The notes under the pieces were generated by a model. The model worked only from the letters and a program-made list of their open reading frames with translations, searched no databases and had not been told where the DNA came from. The translations under genes were made by a program, and so were the position numbers. Source: Pedobacter riviphilus (GTDB lineage Bacteria > Bacteroidota > Bacteroidia > Sphingobacteriales > Sphingobacteriaceae). Taken from it: a stretch of 64,000 nt of DNA. The stretch lies in NCBI RefSeq assembly GCF_014692875.1, contig NZ_CP061171.1, positions 248,001 to 312,000 of the forward strand. The letters run 5' to 3'. Below are positions 26,533-35,770 of this stretch, piece after piece; position 1 is the stretch's first letter, and the number at the start of each line of letters is the position of its first letter.

Positions 26533-28176
26533 ATGAAAAAATATAGTTATGCTTTATTGGTTGTGTTATTGATCTCGGTCGTAACATCATGTAAAAAAAG
26601 CTTTTTAGATAGGGTGCCGAGTGATTATATCGGTGAAACAGAGGTGTTTGGCAATATAGATAATGCAGAAGGTTTTTTAAATAACATCTACTCCGCTATT
26701 CCATCCTGGAATTATGGTACTGGTAATTCTTATGTCACATCGGCCATGACAGATGAATCGAAACAGCGCTGGGCAAACGGGGCGGTTTTGTTTAACACCG
26801 GTGCCTGGAATCCAAGTAATTTTTCTCCATTAGGAGATGATTGGACAAATGCATACGCCAAAATCAGGGCTTGTAACCTTTTTCTCGCCAATTTTGAAAA
26901 GATTCCTGAAGATCCAAATGTTCCAAACAGAAAAGCCAGGTTAAGGGGCGAAGCTTTGATGCTCCGTGCTTTTTATCACTTTGTACTTTTCAGGGGCTGG
27001 GGTAAAATTCCAATTATGGACAAGCCGCTTTCGCCTGCAACAGATGGAGACGCCGTATTCCTAAAAAGGAGTGAATATGCCGAAGTGGTGGCTTTTATTG
27101 AAAGAGACTTAAACGTGGCCATGCAAAACCTGCCAGCTAAACACGATCCCGGTTTATGGGGCAGGGCTACCAAAACCATCTGTCAGGCAATAAAATCCAG
27201 ATTAGACCTTTATTATGCCAGCACTTTTTTTAATCCAAACAGCGATGCTTCCAAATGGCAGAAGGCAGCGGCAGCTTCCAAGGAGGCCCTGGATGCAGCT
27301 TTGGCAGAGGGTTATAGTTTAGAGCCCAAATTTCCTGATGCCTTTCTAAAATATGCAAACACCGAATGTATATGGGGGCGCAATATTGGAACAGGTACAG
27401 TGTCAGGAATAGATCAGGTAATGCAGCCTTTAGGTTATAGCGGATGGAACAACTGTGGGCCGATCCAGGATTTTGTTGATGATTTTGAAATGAAAAATGG
27501 TATTCCTATTAAGTCTGCAGGCTCTGGTTGGGATCCCAAACATCCTTATAAAAACCGCGATCCAAGGTTTTACGCAACGGTGTTATATCCTGGTGCAACC
27601 TGGAAAAACCGGAAGATTAATATTTACGCCAATGATAAGGATAATGCGGAGCAACCAGGAACCAACTATTGGTGGAGGAAATACATGACCGAAGGCCTGA
27701 ACTTATCTAACAATTCTGGAGGGGTAACCAAGTCTTTCGCAATCTTCAGGACTGCCGAGCTGATGCTGAACTATGCAGAGGCACAAAATGAAGTAGCCGG
27801 TGCAGATGCAAATGTATACAATGCTATCAACCCAATCCGCAGGAGAGCAGGGATGCCAGACATACCTGCAGGATTGACTAAAGAAGAGATGCGGGAGGTA
27901 ATTAGGCACGAACGGAGGATTGAGCTGGCCTTTGAAGGACACCGCTTCTGGGACGTAAGGAGATGGAAGATTGCAGAGGTGGTTGATAACCGGCCTGTTT
28001 ACGGGGTAAATTATACTATTTCGGCAAGCAATGCTACGGATACCACATTTACTTATTTCGAAGCCCAAAAACGTGTTTTTGATAAAACAAAGCATTATTT
28101 AATGCCTATTCCCCAATCGGAAATAGATAAGCTAAACGGCAAAAACCCAGACTTTAAACAGACTGAGGGCTGGTAA
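26533..28176 (+). CDS. SusD/RagB-family glycan-binding lipoprotein
   Basis: 547 residues. The signal VVLLISVVTSCKK has its lipid-attached Cys at about 20. Family signatures are LDRVPSDYIGETEVFGNIDN, ARLRGEALMLRAFYHFVLFR, FAIFRTAELMLNYAEAQNE, IRHERRIELAFEGHRFWDVR and YLMPIPQSEID. It is the surface glycan-binding partner of the SusC directly upstream (21-base gap). The protease gene follows after 49 bases. Confidence 0.95.
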   Translation: MKKYSYALLVVLLISVVTSCKKSFLDRVPSDYIGETEVFGNIDNAEGFLNNIYSAIPSWNYGTGNSYVTSAMTDESKQRWANGAVLFNTGAWNPSNFSPLGDDWTNAYAKIRACNLFLANFEKIPEDPNVPNRKARLRGEALMLRAFYHFVLFRGWGKIPIMDKPLSPATDGDAVFLKRSEYAEVVAFIERDLNVAMQNLPAKHDPGLWGRATKTICQAIKSRLDLYYASTFFNPNSDASKWQKAAAASKEALDAALAEGYSLEPKFPDAFLKYANTECIWGRNIGTGTVSGIDQVMQPLGYSGWNNCGPIQDFVDDFEMKNGIPIKSAGSGWDPKHPYKNRDPRFYATVLYPGATWKNRKINIYANDKDNAEQPGTNYWWRKYMTEGLNLSNNSGGVTKSFAIFRTAELMLNYAEAQNEVAGADANVYNAINPIRRRAGMPDIPAGLTKEEMREVIRHERRIELAFEGHRFWDVRRWKIAEVVDNRPVYGVNYTISASNATDTTFTYFEAQKRVFDKTKHYLMPIPQSEIDKLNGKNPDFKQTEGW

Positions 28177-28225
28177 CCAGCTCAAGAAGTAATTTTTTTA
28201 TTCTTCAACTTAAAATATAAAATTT

Positions 28226-29863
28226 ATGAAAACAATATTAATTTATGTTTCTCTAGCGATGTTTTTTTTTAGCTCTTGTAAAAAAAACGATGGTGAAGAG
28301 CCTGTTTTGAGGCCATCCACTACTCAATCCGTTATTCAACAGGATAGTCTTGTTACTTACACTTCTGATCGAAAATACAATCTAAATGTGATTTATTTTA
28401 TACCGTCAGATGTTATTCCTCCGGCTAATTATCAAAAAAGACTGAGCGAATTGCTCTTATGGGGCCAAAACTGGTATAAAGAACAAATGGCGCTTAATGG
28501 CTATCCCAATAAGACTTTTGGTCTTTATACCAATGCGGCTAAAACTGATGTTAGGCTAATTGTGATTAATGGAACAAAAGGTAAAGCCAATTATCAGTAT
28601 AATGGTGGAGCGGGTAACGTAATGAGTGAGATTAATAGCTATTTTTCAGCCAATCCATCACTTAAATCAGGTGATCACAATCTCATTATTATTCCTAGTT
28701 ACTTTATGAAAGCCGATGGAACTCCGGGCGGAGGTAGTTTTGGCCCACCATTTTATGGCAATGGTAAAAGCTGTTTTGCCTTAGACTATCTGGATTTGGA
28801 TATTAAACATCTCGGAAAATCAGATGTGCTGGGCAACGCATTCAGCGTCTGGTTTGGTGGCATGATACATGAATTGGGACACGGGTTAAACTTAGATCAT
28901 AATTGTCAAAAGGTTTCGGAAAACAACGACCCTTTAAAAGGAATGTCACTTATGTATGCAGGGAATGGAACATTAGGGAAAAGCCCAACATTTTTGACCG
29001 CTGCAGACTGTGCCATTCTTAATGCAAATCAAATATTTAACACTGATACCAAGGTATACTATGGTAGCGTGAATACTACGCTGAAGAAAATTTATGCAAG
29101 ATATGACGCAGCCAAACAAAGTATAATTGTTTCTGGTAAATTTAGTACAAACGGGAAAGTAACAAGTATCCTCTATTACAATGATCCAAATGTTGATAAT
29201 GAAGGGACTGGAGTAAATAAAGATTATAACGCAATAACCTGGGAGTCTAAGGCAATCGGGGTTGATAGTTTTTACGTTGAGATGCCTATTGCCGAATTAC
29301 AGTACAAAACAGATGGAATACCCTATGAATTAAAGATTAAATTCGTAAACGATAATGGAAATATAACGGAGAATGTCTTTTCATATACGTTCAACGCCGG
29401 TATCCCGGTGATTGAATTTGGGCTTAAAGCCAGCCAGTATAACAACAGCACTTGGTCGGTAATAGGTTTCAGTTCTAACCAAACAAGCGGCGACGATGGT
29501 AAGGCAATCAATATTATCGACGGTAACTTTCAAAGCTCATGGATTTCCAGATGGAGTGACCCCGTAGCAGTTCCTCCACATTTTGTTGCAATCGATATGA
29601 AATCGCCTCTACCATTTACTGGGTTTACAATAGCGATGGAATCACGGTATGGTGCGAAATGCAAGGATATTGAAATACAGACTAGCATGGATGGATTGAC
29701 CTGGCAGAGCGCGGGGAATTTTACATTGAAAGCAATAGCCGGCCCACAACATGTATATCTTTCGTCTCAAAAAACTGCAAGATATTTTAAGATTATTGTT
29801 CTTTCATCATACAATGGCGGAAATGCCGCAAATATTGCAGAAATAACAGCTTTTAATGAATAA
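28226..29863 (+). CDS. Metzincin-like zinc metallopeptidase lipoprotein with discoidin (F5/8C) domain
   Basis: 545 residues with a lipoprotein signal (FFFSSCKK, Cys18). The catalytic motif MIHELGHGLNLDH gives HExxHxxxxxH (His215, Glu216, His219, His225). SLMYAG at about 241-246 fits the Met-turn of metzincins. The C-terminal 140 residues form an F5/8 type C/CBM32-like sandwich (SSWISRWSDPVAVPPHFVAI; TSMDGLTWQSAGNF; ARYFKIIVLSS). It is probably surface-anchored, cutting protein near bound glycans. Its place right behind SusC/SusD, and GH89/GH35 after the next sigma gene, suggest a glycoprotein target; that is inference. Confidence 0.82.
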   Translation: MKTILIYVSLAMFFFSSCKKNDGEEPVLRPSTTQSVIQQDSLVTYTSDRKYNLNVIYFIPSDVIPPANYQKRLSELLLWGQNWYKEQMALNGYPNKTFGLYTNAAKTDVRLIVINGTKGKANYQYNGGAGNVMSEINSYFSANPSLKSGDHNLIIIPSYFMKADGTPGGGSFGPPFYGNGKSCFALDYLDLDIKHLGKSDVLGNAFSVWFGGMIHELGHGLNLDHNCQKVSENNDPLKGMSLMYAGNGTLGKSPTFLTAADCAILNANQIFNTDTKVYYGSVNTTLKKIYARYDAAKQSIIVSGKFSTNGKVTSILYYNDPNVDNEGTGVNKDYNAITWESKAIGVDSFYVEMPIAELQYKTDGIPYELKIKFVNDNGNITENVFSYTFNAGIPVIEFGLKASQYNNSTWSVIGFSSNQTSGDDGKAINIIDGNFQSSWISRWSDPVAVPPHFVAIDMKSPLPFTGFTIAMESRYGAKCKDIEIQTSMDGLTWQSAGNFTLKAIAGPQHVYLSSQKTARYFKIIVLSSYNGGNAANIAEITAFNE

Positions 29864-30183
29864 TAACATTTATGGAGGAGATTAAATGCCTGAAAATTTC
29901 ATGCTAAATAGATCTCTGAGAAATTATGAATAGATCTAAGATTGCTCATTGATCAAAAGTTTTTTATAAATGAGCAATCTTGGTTAAGATTAGTTAGTTA
30001 GAAAAACCGGTTAGCTGGATAGCACCGGTTTTTTCATTAATCTTAAGTTGCCATTTCTTTGTTGAACTCATCCAAATTTAACCAGTACTTTTTAATCAAT
30101 ACTTTAAAAAAAGGGCAATAATATATTATATTTTAACTTATATTTATACGGGGTAACTCCTAATCAACTATTCGAATAAATAA
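29864..30183. other. Non-coding gap with two strong hairpins
   Basis: No gene is seen in these 320 bases. A 13-bp inverted repeat AAGATTGCTCATT (29938-29950)/AATGAGCAATCTT (29969-29981) is followed by the terminator at 30002-30034. The remaining 150 bases before the ECF sigma gene are AT-rich and should hold its promoter. Confidence 0.55.
30002..30034 (+). terminator. Rho-independent terminator after the protease gene
   Basis: AAAAACCGGT pairs with ACCGGTTTTTT around a 12-base loop, with T-rich 3' side. It closes the sigma-FecR-SusC-SusD-protease operon, so the next sigma gene has its own promoter. Confidence 0.85.
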
Positions 30184-30789
30184 ATGCCAGTCGGATCATC
30201 AAATAATGAAAAAGCGCTTTCGGATGCACTTAGGGAAGGTGATGTCAACGCTTTTAATCTGCTCTATTTGAAGTACGACAGGAAAATCTACTATAACCTT
30301 AAAAAACTCGTTCATCTGGAGGATGTAGCTCTCGAATTACACCAGGATGTATTTTTGAAGGTTTGGCTAAACCGCGATAAAATAAATTCAGATTTCCCTT
30401 TTGAATCATTTTTGGTTACAATAGCTAAAAATATCGCTATTGATTTTTATAGGAGGGTACTGCGCGAAAAAAAGCTAATGGACCGGCTGATAAACATGAC
30501 AACCGAAATTTATGATCCTGTGACTGATTTCATGGAGAATAAAGCACTTGGCGAAATTATTGAAGAAAGCATTAATAAGTTACCGCCAAAACGACAGATC
30601 GTATTTCGTTTGATCAAGTTAGAAAATAAGAGTTACGAATTCGTTGCTAATGAGTTAGGCGTTTCTGTTGGCACAATTAAAGATCATATGGCGAAAGCCT
30701 CAGCATTCCTAAAAGCTGAAATAAGCAAATACGATTCAGAACTGTTGGTACTTTCTTTCATAAGCCTGATTCGGATTTTTCAAAAATAG
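30184..30789 (+). CDS. ECF sigma-70 factor without an intact adjacent FecR
   Basis: 201 residues. Region 2 is FNLLYLKYDRKIYYNLKKLV, ALELHQDVFLKVWLNRD and FLVTIAKNIAIDFYRR. Region 4 is LPPKRQIVFRLIKLENKSYE and FVANELGVSVGTIKDHMAKA. It is PUL-type by sequence. Unlike the sigma at 21183 it is not followed by fecR/susC: the next 260 bases hold a decayed fecR-like start and then GH89. It may control GH89/GH35 and could partner the orphan FecR at 9117. Confidence 0.9.
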   Translation: MPVGSSNNEKALSDALREGDVNAFNLLYLKYDRKIYYNLKKLVHLEDVALELHQDVFLKVWLNRDKINSDFPFESFLVTIAKNIAIDFYRRVLREKKLMDRLINMTTEIYDPVTDFMENKALGEIIEESINKLPPKRQIVFRLIKLENKSYEFVANELGVSVGTIKDHMAKASAFLKAEISKYDSELLVLSFISLIRIFQK

Positions 30790-30920
30790 CACAACATGAT
30801 TAATCGTGTTTCAGATGAGCCCCTTTGGATGAAAGGATTTTCTAGGGCAATGAAAGACGGGTCATTAACAAAATCCCCTCCCTCCAAAAAAAACAATAAA
30901 TAAGGTATAATACTATAGCT

Positions 30921-31010
30921 AGCATAGATTTTTTCCTTTATAAGCGTATAGTAATAAAAAGGTGCATAAAATGAGTCGAAAAAAGGCTTAATATTTAAAT
31001 TTAATGGGCC
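30921..31010 (+). pseudogene. Relic of a fecR 5' end behind the ECF sigma gene (leader copy 2)
   Basis: Bases 30921-30973 match 9067-9119 at 43 of 53 positions with no gap, ending in ATG. Reading on, ATG 30971 gives MSRKKA then a stop and YLNLMG, reminiscent of the intact fecR opening MGQIRKLYVKYLQG with small indels. Similarity fades after about 35 bases. A fecR is expected here by gene order. The alternative is that the block is a conserved promoter/leader used for both loci and the ATG is incidental. Confidence 0.5.
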
Positions 31011-31049
31011 TTCAATCAAATATAATCGCAATAACTTTTTGAAATCAGT

Positions 31050-33197
31050 ATGAAACTTGTAAAACTAAATTTATCAATTTTATTTATTGTTATCTCTTTT
31101 TCTGTATATGGAGAGGCATATACCGCAGTCAGGGAAATTGCGCAGCGCCGGGTTCCATGGCTTGTTTCATCCCTATCTTTCAGTGTTATACCAACAGAAA
31201 CAGGCGAAGATATTTTTGAACTGTCCTCAGTTGGAAATATGGTGAATATCGCTGCTTCGAATTCAAATAGTGCGGCCTATGGTTTGGGCTATTATCTCAA
31301 GTATTACTGTAACAGAAGCATGTCTCATTTAGGAGATAATCTATCTCCGCTTCTTAATATCCCAAAAATCAATAAAAAGGTTAGGATATCTTCGCCATTT
31401 CGCTTTAGGTATGCCTTAAATTATTGTACCATTAGCTATTCAATGGCGTATTACAAATGGGCTGAATGGGAACGTGAACTAGATTGGATGGCACTGAATG
31501 GGGTGAACCTGATGCTTGCACCTGTTGGAATGGAGGCGGTTTGGCAGAATACATTAAAAAAATTAGGCTATAATAACAGGGATATCGGCGATTTCATAGC
31601 TGATCCTGCTTTTAGTGCGTGGTGGTTAATGGGAAACCTGGAAGGCTGGGGAGGCCCGATTACTCAGAGTGTAATTAACCAACAGGCCAAGCTAGAGCAA
31701 CAGATCATTAAGCGTATGAGAGACTTAAAGATTGAGCCCGTAATGCAAGGGTTTTATGGCATGGTTCCAACAAGCCTTAAAAACAAGATGAAAGCGAGCG
31801 TGATAGACCAGGGTAAGTGGGCTGGAGGTTTTACACGCCCTGATTTTCTAATTCCTACTGATACAGCCTTTAGTCAGGTAGCTGATATCTATTACACAGA
31901 AATGAAGAAGCTTTATGGAGCTGATCTTCACTTTTTTGGCGGAGATCCTTTTCATGAGGGCGGAAACTCCAAAGGGGTTGATGTGAGTACGGCAGCTACT
32001 ATTATACAACGAAAAATGGATCAGCACTTCTCAGGCAGTAGCTGGGTACTGCAGGGTTGGCAATCGAATCCTTCTGAAGCGCTACTTAATGGTTTAGATA
32101 AAAAGAAAACGTTAGTGATTGAACTATTTGGAGAAAATACCAATAACTGGGAAAAAAGAAAAGGCTATAATGGAACTCCATTTGTTTGGAGTAACGTAAG
32201 TAATTTCGGGGAAAAGAATGGTTTATATGGTAAGCTTCAACGCTTTTCAGATGAAGTGAACAGAGCTAAAGGGAGCGAGTATGGACAGTATTTAGCGGGT
32301 ATTGGTATTATTCCAGAGGGGATAAACAATAACCCGGTAGCTTTCGATTTTATGCTTGAGCTTGGCTGGCATCAAAATCCTGTATCAGTAAAGAGTTGGA
32401 TTAAAACCTATCAGGACTACCGCTATGGAAAAAGCAGTTCAAAAATGGACCAGGCCTGGCAGTTATTGTTGCAAACAGCCTATAGCAGTCCAGAAATTTA
32501 TCAGGAAGGGCCTTCGGAATCTATTTTTTGTGCAAGGCCTGGTGTTGCTATTAAAACGGTTTCAACATGGGGAACCCGCAAAAGAAATTATAATCCGGAA
32601 CTTTTTTTGGAAGCGGTAAAACTTTTTGTAGCGGCTGGTGATGATTATGCAAATGTTGAAACATATCAAACAGATAAGATTGATCTCGTGAGGCAGGTAT
32701 TGGCGAATAAAGGAGATAAAAGTTATCAGAATATGATTGAGGCCATACAAGCAAAAGATGTGGTTGCATTTAAAAAAGAAAGTGCTGTATTCCAGAAACT
32801 GATACTCCAGCAGGACTCATTGTTGAGCTCAAGCAGGTACTTTTCTTTAAACCGCTGGTTGGAACAGGCTATTAATTTTGCGAAAACACCAGCGGATAGA
32901 GAGAGGGCTTTAAGAAATGCAAAAATTCAGATAACCTATTGGGGACCCGAAAATAATCCAAAGACAGACCTACATGATTACGCGCATAAAGAATGGAGCG
33001 GTTTGCTAGGCTCTTTATATCTGTCCCGCTGGCAGCGCTTTATTAAGGAGCAATTAGCTAAGATGGAAGGTAAGGAAAGCAATAGCCCCGATTATTTTGC
33101 CATGGAAGTGGCCTGGACAAAGTCGGCTGATACCTATAGGCTAAAGCCTATAAATGTTTCTCAGCTAAATAAATTGATTGATAATATATTAAAATAA
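31050..33197 (+). CDS. GH89 alpha-N-acetylglucosaminidase
   Basis: 715 residues with a signal peptide (LNLSILFIVISFSVYGEA). It has NAGLU-family architecture: a small N-terminal domain (SAAYGLGYYLKYYC), a TIM barrel starting at FRFRYALNYCTISYSMAYYK, and a helical C-terminal domain. Glu303 in GGDPFHEGG and Glu424 in IPEGINNNPVAFDFMLELGW match the acid/base and nucleophile of human NAGLU and clostridial GH89. It removes terminal alpha-GlcNAc, as in gastric mucin (GlcNAc-alpha-1,4-Gal) or heparan-type chains. It is probably periplasmic and co-expressed with GH35 65 bases downstream. Confidence 0.93.
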   Translation: MKLVKLNLSILFIVISFSVYGEAYTAVREIAQRRVPWLVSSLSFSVIPTETGEDIFELSSVGNMVNIAASNSNSAAYGLGYYLKYYCNRSMSHLGDNLSPLLNIPKINKKVRISSPFRFRYALNYCTISYSMAYYKWAEWERELDWMALNGVNLMLAPVGMEAVWQNTLKKLGYNNRDIGDFIADPAFSAWWLMGNLEGWGGPITQSVINQQAKLEQQIIKRMRDLKIEPVMQGFYGMVPTSLKNKMKASVIDQGKWAGGFTRPDFLIPTDTAFSQVADIYYTEMKKLYGADLHFFGGDPFHEGGNSKGVDVSTAATIIQRKMDQHFSGSSWVLQGWQSNPSEALLNGLDKKKTLVIELFGENTNNWEKRKGYNGTPFVWSNVSNFGEKNGLYGKLQRFSDEVNRAKGSEYGQYLAGIGIIPEGINNNPVAFDFMLELGWHQNPVSVKSWIKTYQDYRYGKSSSKMDQAWQLLLQTAYSSPEIYQEGPSESIFCARPGVAIKTVSTWGTRKRNYNPELFLEAVKLFVAAGDDYANVETYQTDKIDLVRQVLANKGDKSYQNMIEAIQAKDVVAFKKESAVFQKLILQQDSLLSSSRYFSLNRWLEQAINFAKTPADRERALRNAKIQITYWGPENNPKTDLHDYAHKEWSGLLGSLYLSRWQRFIKEQLAKMEGKESNSPDYFAMEVAWTKSADTYRLKPINVSQLNKLIDNILK

Positions 33198-33262
33198 CCG
33201 GTTTTTATTCCAAGTAGTTCGCATATAATTAACTAAGAACAACCATTACTGACGAAAAAAAT

Positions 33263-35125
33263 ATGAAAATTAAATTTTTACCATTGCTTATATTTATCTG
33301 TTTAATAAATAATCTGTTAGCGCAAACTAAATCACAAGATCCAAAACACACTTTCGCTATTGAGGGCGGTAATTTTCTGTTAGACGGTAAACCGATTCAA
33401 ATTTATAGTGGAGAAATGCATTATGCACGCATTCCAAAACCTTATTGGCGCCACCGCTTGAGAATGATGAAAGCAATGGGTTTAAATGCTGTGGCTACTT
33501 ATGTTTTTTGGAATTACCATGAAACTGCTCCCGGGGTTTGGGATTTTAAGACTGGTAATCGAGATATCGCCGAATACATCAAAACTGCTCAAGAAGAGGG
33601 TTTATTTGTGATCCTTAGACCAGGCCCATATGTTTGTGCGGAATGGGAATTTGGAGGCTATCCATGGTTTTTGCAAAAGGTGCCAGGCATGGTTATTCGT
33701 GGCAATAATCCACAATATTTAGCTGCAACAAAAGCTTATTTTACTGCACTGTACGGACAGCTTAAAAATCTTTTAATAACCAATGGAGGTCCAATCATAA
33801 TGGTGCAGGGCGAAAATGAATTTGGGTCTTATGTGGCTCAACGTAAGGATGTTCCGTTAGAAGATCATAAAAGGTATAGCGCAGCTGTATTTCAACAGTT
33901 AAAAGATATTGGCTTTAATGTGCCATTTTTTACTTCAGACGGAAGTTGGCTTTTTGAGGGGGGCGCATTACCAGGAGCTTTACCAACTGCAAATGGTGAA
34001 GATGATGTAACCAAGCTTAAGGAATTGGTGAATAAATACAATGGTGGTAAAGGACCTTATATGGTAGCAGAATTTTATCCTGGCTGGTTAGCCCATTGGG
34101 CAGAGCCTTTTCCTAAAGTTTCTACGCAAGCAGTGGTTAAGCAAACGCAAAAATATTTAGATGGTGGCGTATCTTTTAATTATTATATGGTACATGGAGG
34201 TACAAATTTCGGTTTTACATCAGGCGCAAATTATGATAACAAACATGATATTCAGCCAGATTTAACCAGTTATGATTATGATGCGCCAATTAGTGAGGCT
34301 GGTTGGGCTACCGAAAAGTACAATGCTTTAAGAGATTTGCTGAAGAAGCCAGAAACTCCAGCTGTTCCGGCAAAAATTCCTTTAATTGCTATTCCGGATA
34401 TTATTTTAACAAAAGCAGTTGATTTGGAAGATATTAAAAGTAAAATTACACCAGTAAATGACGATAATCCTTTAACTTTTGAAGCTTTAAATCAAGGACA
34501 TGGCTACATTTGGTACAGCAAAAAATTTAATCAGCCTATTAGTGGTAAACTAGAGTTGGCTGGTTTGCGTGATTATGCCATTGTGTATGTCAACGGAACT
34601 AAGGTTGCTGAATTAAACAGCTATTATAAAAAATATGATTGTGATATTGACATTCCTTTTAATGCCGTTTTAGATATTGTAGTTGAAAATATGGGGCGTA
34701 TTAACTACGGGGCAAAAATCATTAACAGTACAAAAGGTATCATTTCTCCGGTAATTATTAATGGACAAACTATTAGCGGAAACTGGAATATGTATAAGTT
34801 GCCTATGGAGGTTGTGCCTAATTTAGCCTTGGCAAAAAATACGGCAACAGTTGGAAGACCAGCTTTTTACGAAGGAAGTTTTTCTCTAACAAAAACTGGT
34901 GATACTTTTCTTGATATGCGTGATTGGGGTAAAGGTATCGTGTTTATTAACGGAATAAATATAGGACGTTACTGGAGCGTTGGTCCCCAACAAACGCTGT
35001 ACCTACCAGGTTGTTGGCTAAAAAAGGGTAAGAATGAAATTGTAATTTTCGAGCAGAATAATGACACGCTACACAAAGTAATTAAATCTGTAGAAGTACC
35101 TGTATTAGAATTACTGAAGCCTTAA
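33263..35125 (+). CDS. GH35 beta-galactosidase
   Basis: 620 residues with a signal peptide ending LLAQ. The GH35 TIM barrel starts at FLLDGKPIQIYSGEMHYARI, and the active-site loop is GPYVCAEWEFGGYPWFL. Acid/base is Glu186 in VQGENEFGSY and nucleophile is Glu270 in MVAEFYPGW. Two C-terminal beta-sandwich domains follow, with the family jelly-roll segment GKGIVFINGINIGRYWSVGP. It cleaves terminal beta-galactose. Together with GH89 it would unpick GlcNAc/Gal-containing glycans. A 10-bp hairpin lies 79 bases past the stop. Confidence 0.95.
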   Translation: MKIKFLPLLIFICLINNLLAQTKSQDPKHTFAIEGGNFLLDGKPIQIYSGEMHYARIPKPYWRHRLRMMKAMGLNAVATYVFWNYHETAPGVWDFKTGNRDIAEYIKTAQEEGLFVILRPGPYVCAEWEFGGYPWFLQKVPGMVIRGNNPQYLAATKAYFTALYGQLKNLLITNGGPIIMVQGENEFGSYVAQRKDVPLEDHKRYSAAVFQQLKDIGFNVPFFTSDGSWLFEGGALPGALPTANGEDDVTKLKELVNKYNGGKGPYMVAEFYPGWLAHWAEPFPKVSTQAVVKQTQKYLDGGVSFNYYMVHGGTNFGFTSGANYDNKHDIQPDLTSYDYDAPISEAGWATEKYNALRDLLKKPETPAVPAKIPLIAIPDIILTKAVDLEDIKSKITPVNDDNPLTFEALNQGHGYIWYSKKFNQPISGKLELAGLRDYAIVYVNGTKVAELNSYYKKYDCDIDIPFNAVLDIVVENMGRINYGAKIINSTKGIISPVIINGQTISGNWNMYKLPMEVVPNLALAKNTATVGRPAFYEGSFSLTKTGDTFLDMRDWGKGIVFINGINIGRYWSVGPQQTLYLPGCWLKKGKNEIVIFEQNNDTLHKVIKSVEVPVLELLKP

Positions 35126-35597
35126 AGTATTAACCTAGATGATCTTCGATCATTCCTTTAAGAAGTTATTCCATCGTTTTGGGTGATTTTTATGAAGTTG
35201 GATTACACTGCCTTAATGGGAGGCAGTGTAGATCACTATGCGCTGTAACAATTATTATAGCTGTGGCTTAATAAATTATCGGGTCTAAAACGAAACAATA
35301 TCTAAATTCCGTTAAAAGGAAATAATGCAGTATTACATTACTCAGCTGACTTTTTTCTAGTAAATGTTTTTCGGTTCAGTCAAACTTTTTTACAGCTTAA
35401 AACAATGGTTAGATAAAATCTGGCAGTGTTTTAATGTGTTCGGTTCTAAGGTAATGTTTTTCATCAACTGTTTTGAAAAACAGTGATTGCAGAGTTCAAA
35501 TCTTGTCTATTAATGTCACAACGCTGTAATTATATACATAATATTGGCTTAGCACAAAAAAATCAAATTAAAGACTATAATATCCATAGAAATTATA
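35126..35597. other. Long non-coding gap after GH35
   Basis: No gene is seen. TACACTGCCT (35204-35213)/AGGCAGTGTA (35221-35230) is a perfect 10-bp stem with a 7-base loop and no T tract, probably an mRNA 3' end. The 11-mer ATTATATACAT occurs at about 35529 and again at 35592, the second just inside the riboswitch promoter. The rest is AT-rich without visible structure. Confidence 0.5.
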
Positions 35598-35605
35598 TAC
35601 ATTTG
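35598..35605 (+). promoter_or_regulatory. Promoter -7 element for the SAM riboswitch transcript
   Basis: TACATTTG matches TAnnTTTG and ends 20 bases before the riboswitch P1 stem, so a transcript would start just ahead of the aptamer. Confidence 0.5.
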
Positions 35606-35625
35606 TGCCGTTAATATATTTTTGA

Positions 35626-35719
35626 CTTATCCAGAAAGACGGAGGGAAAAGGCCCTGTGATGTCTTAGCAACCTGTTGCCAAATAAGGTGCTAAATCCTT
35701 CCCGTAAGGGAAAGATAAG
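35626..35719 (+). ncRNA. SAM-I (S-box) riboswitch
   Basis: The 94-base element has the S-box core in order. P1 is CTTATC...GATAAG, closing the structure. Then come GGAGGGA...GGCCC, TGATG, TTAGCAACCTG, GGTGCTAAATCC, and a terminal CCC-GTAA-GGG hairpin (TTCCCGTAAGGGAA). This matches the SAM-I consensus. The next gene starts 51 bases downstream. No terminator stem with T tract is obvious, but CCAGAAAG within the aptamer could pair with CTTTCT at 35725-35730, an alternative fold that may act on translation. Confidence 0.9.
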
Positions 35720-35770
35720 AATAACTTTCTCCGGAAATCTGAATAAGCAGTGATGATTTAAAATTGAAAG

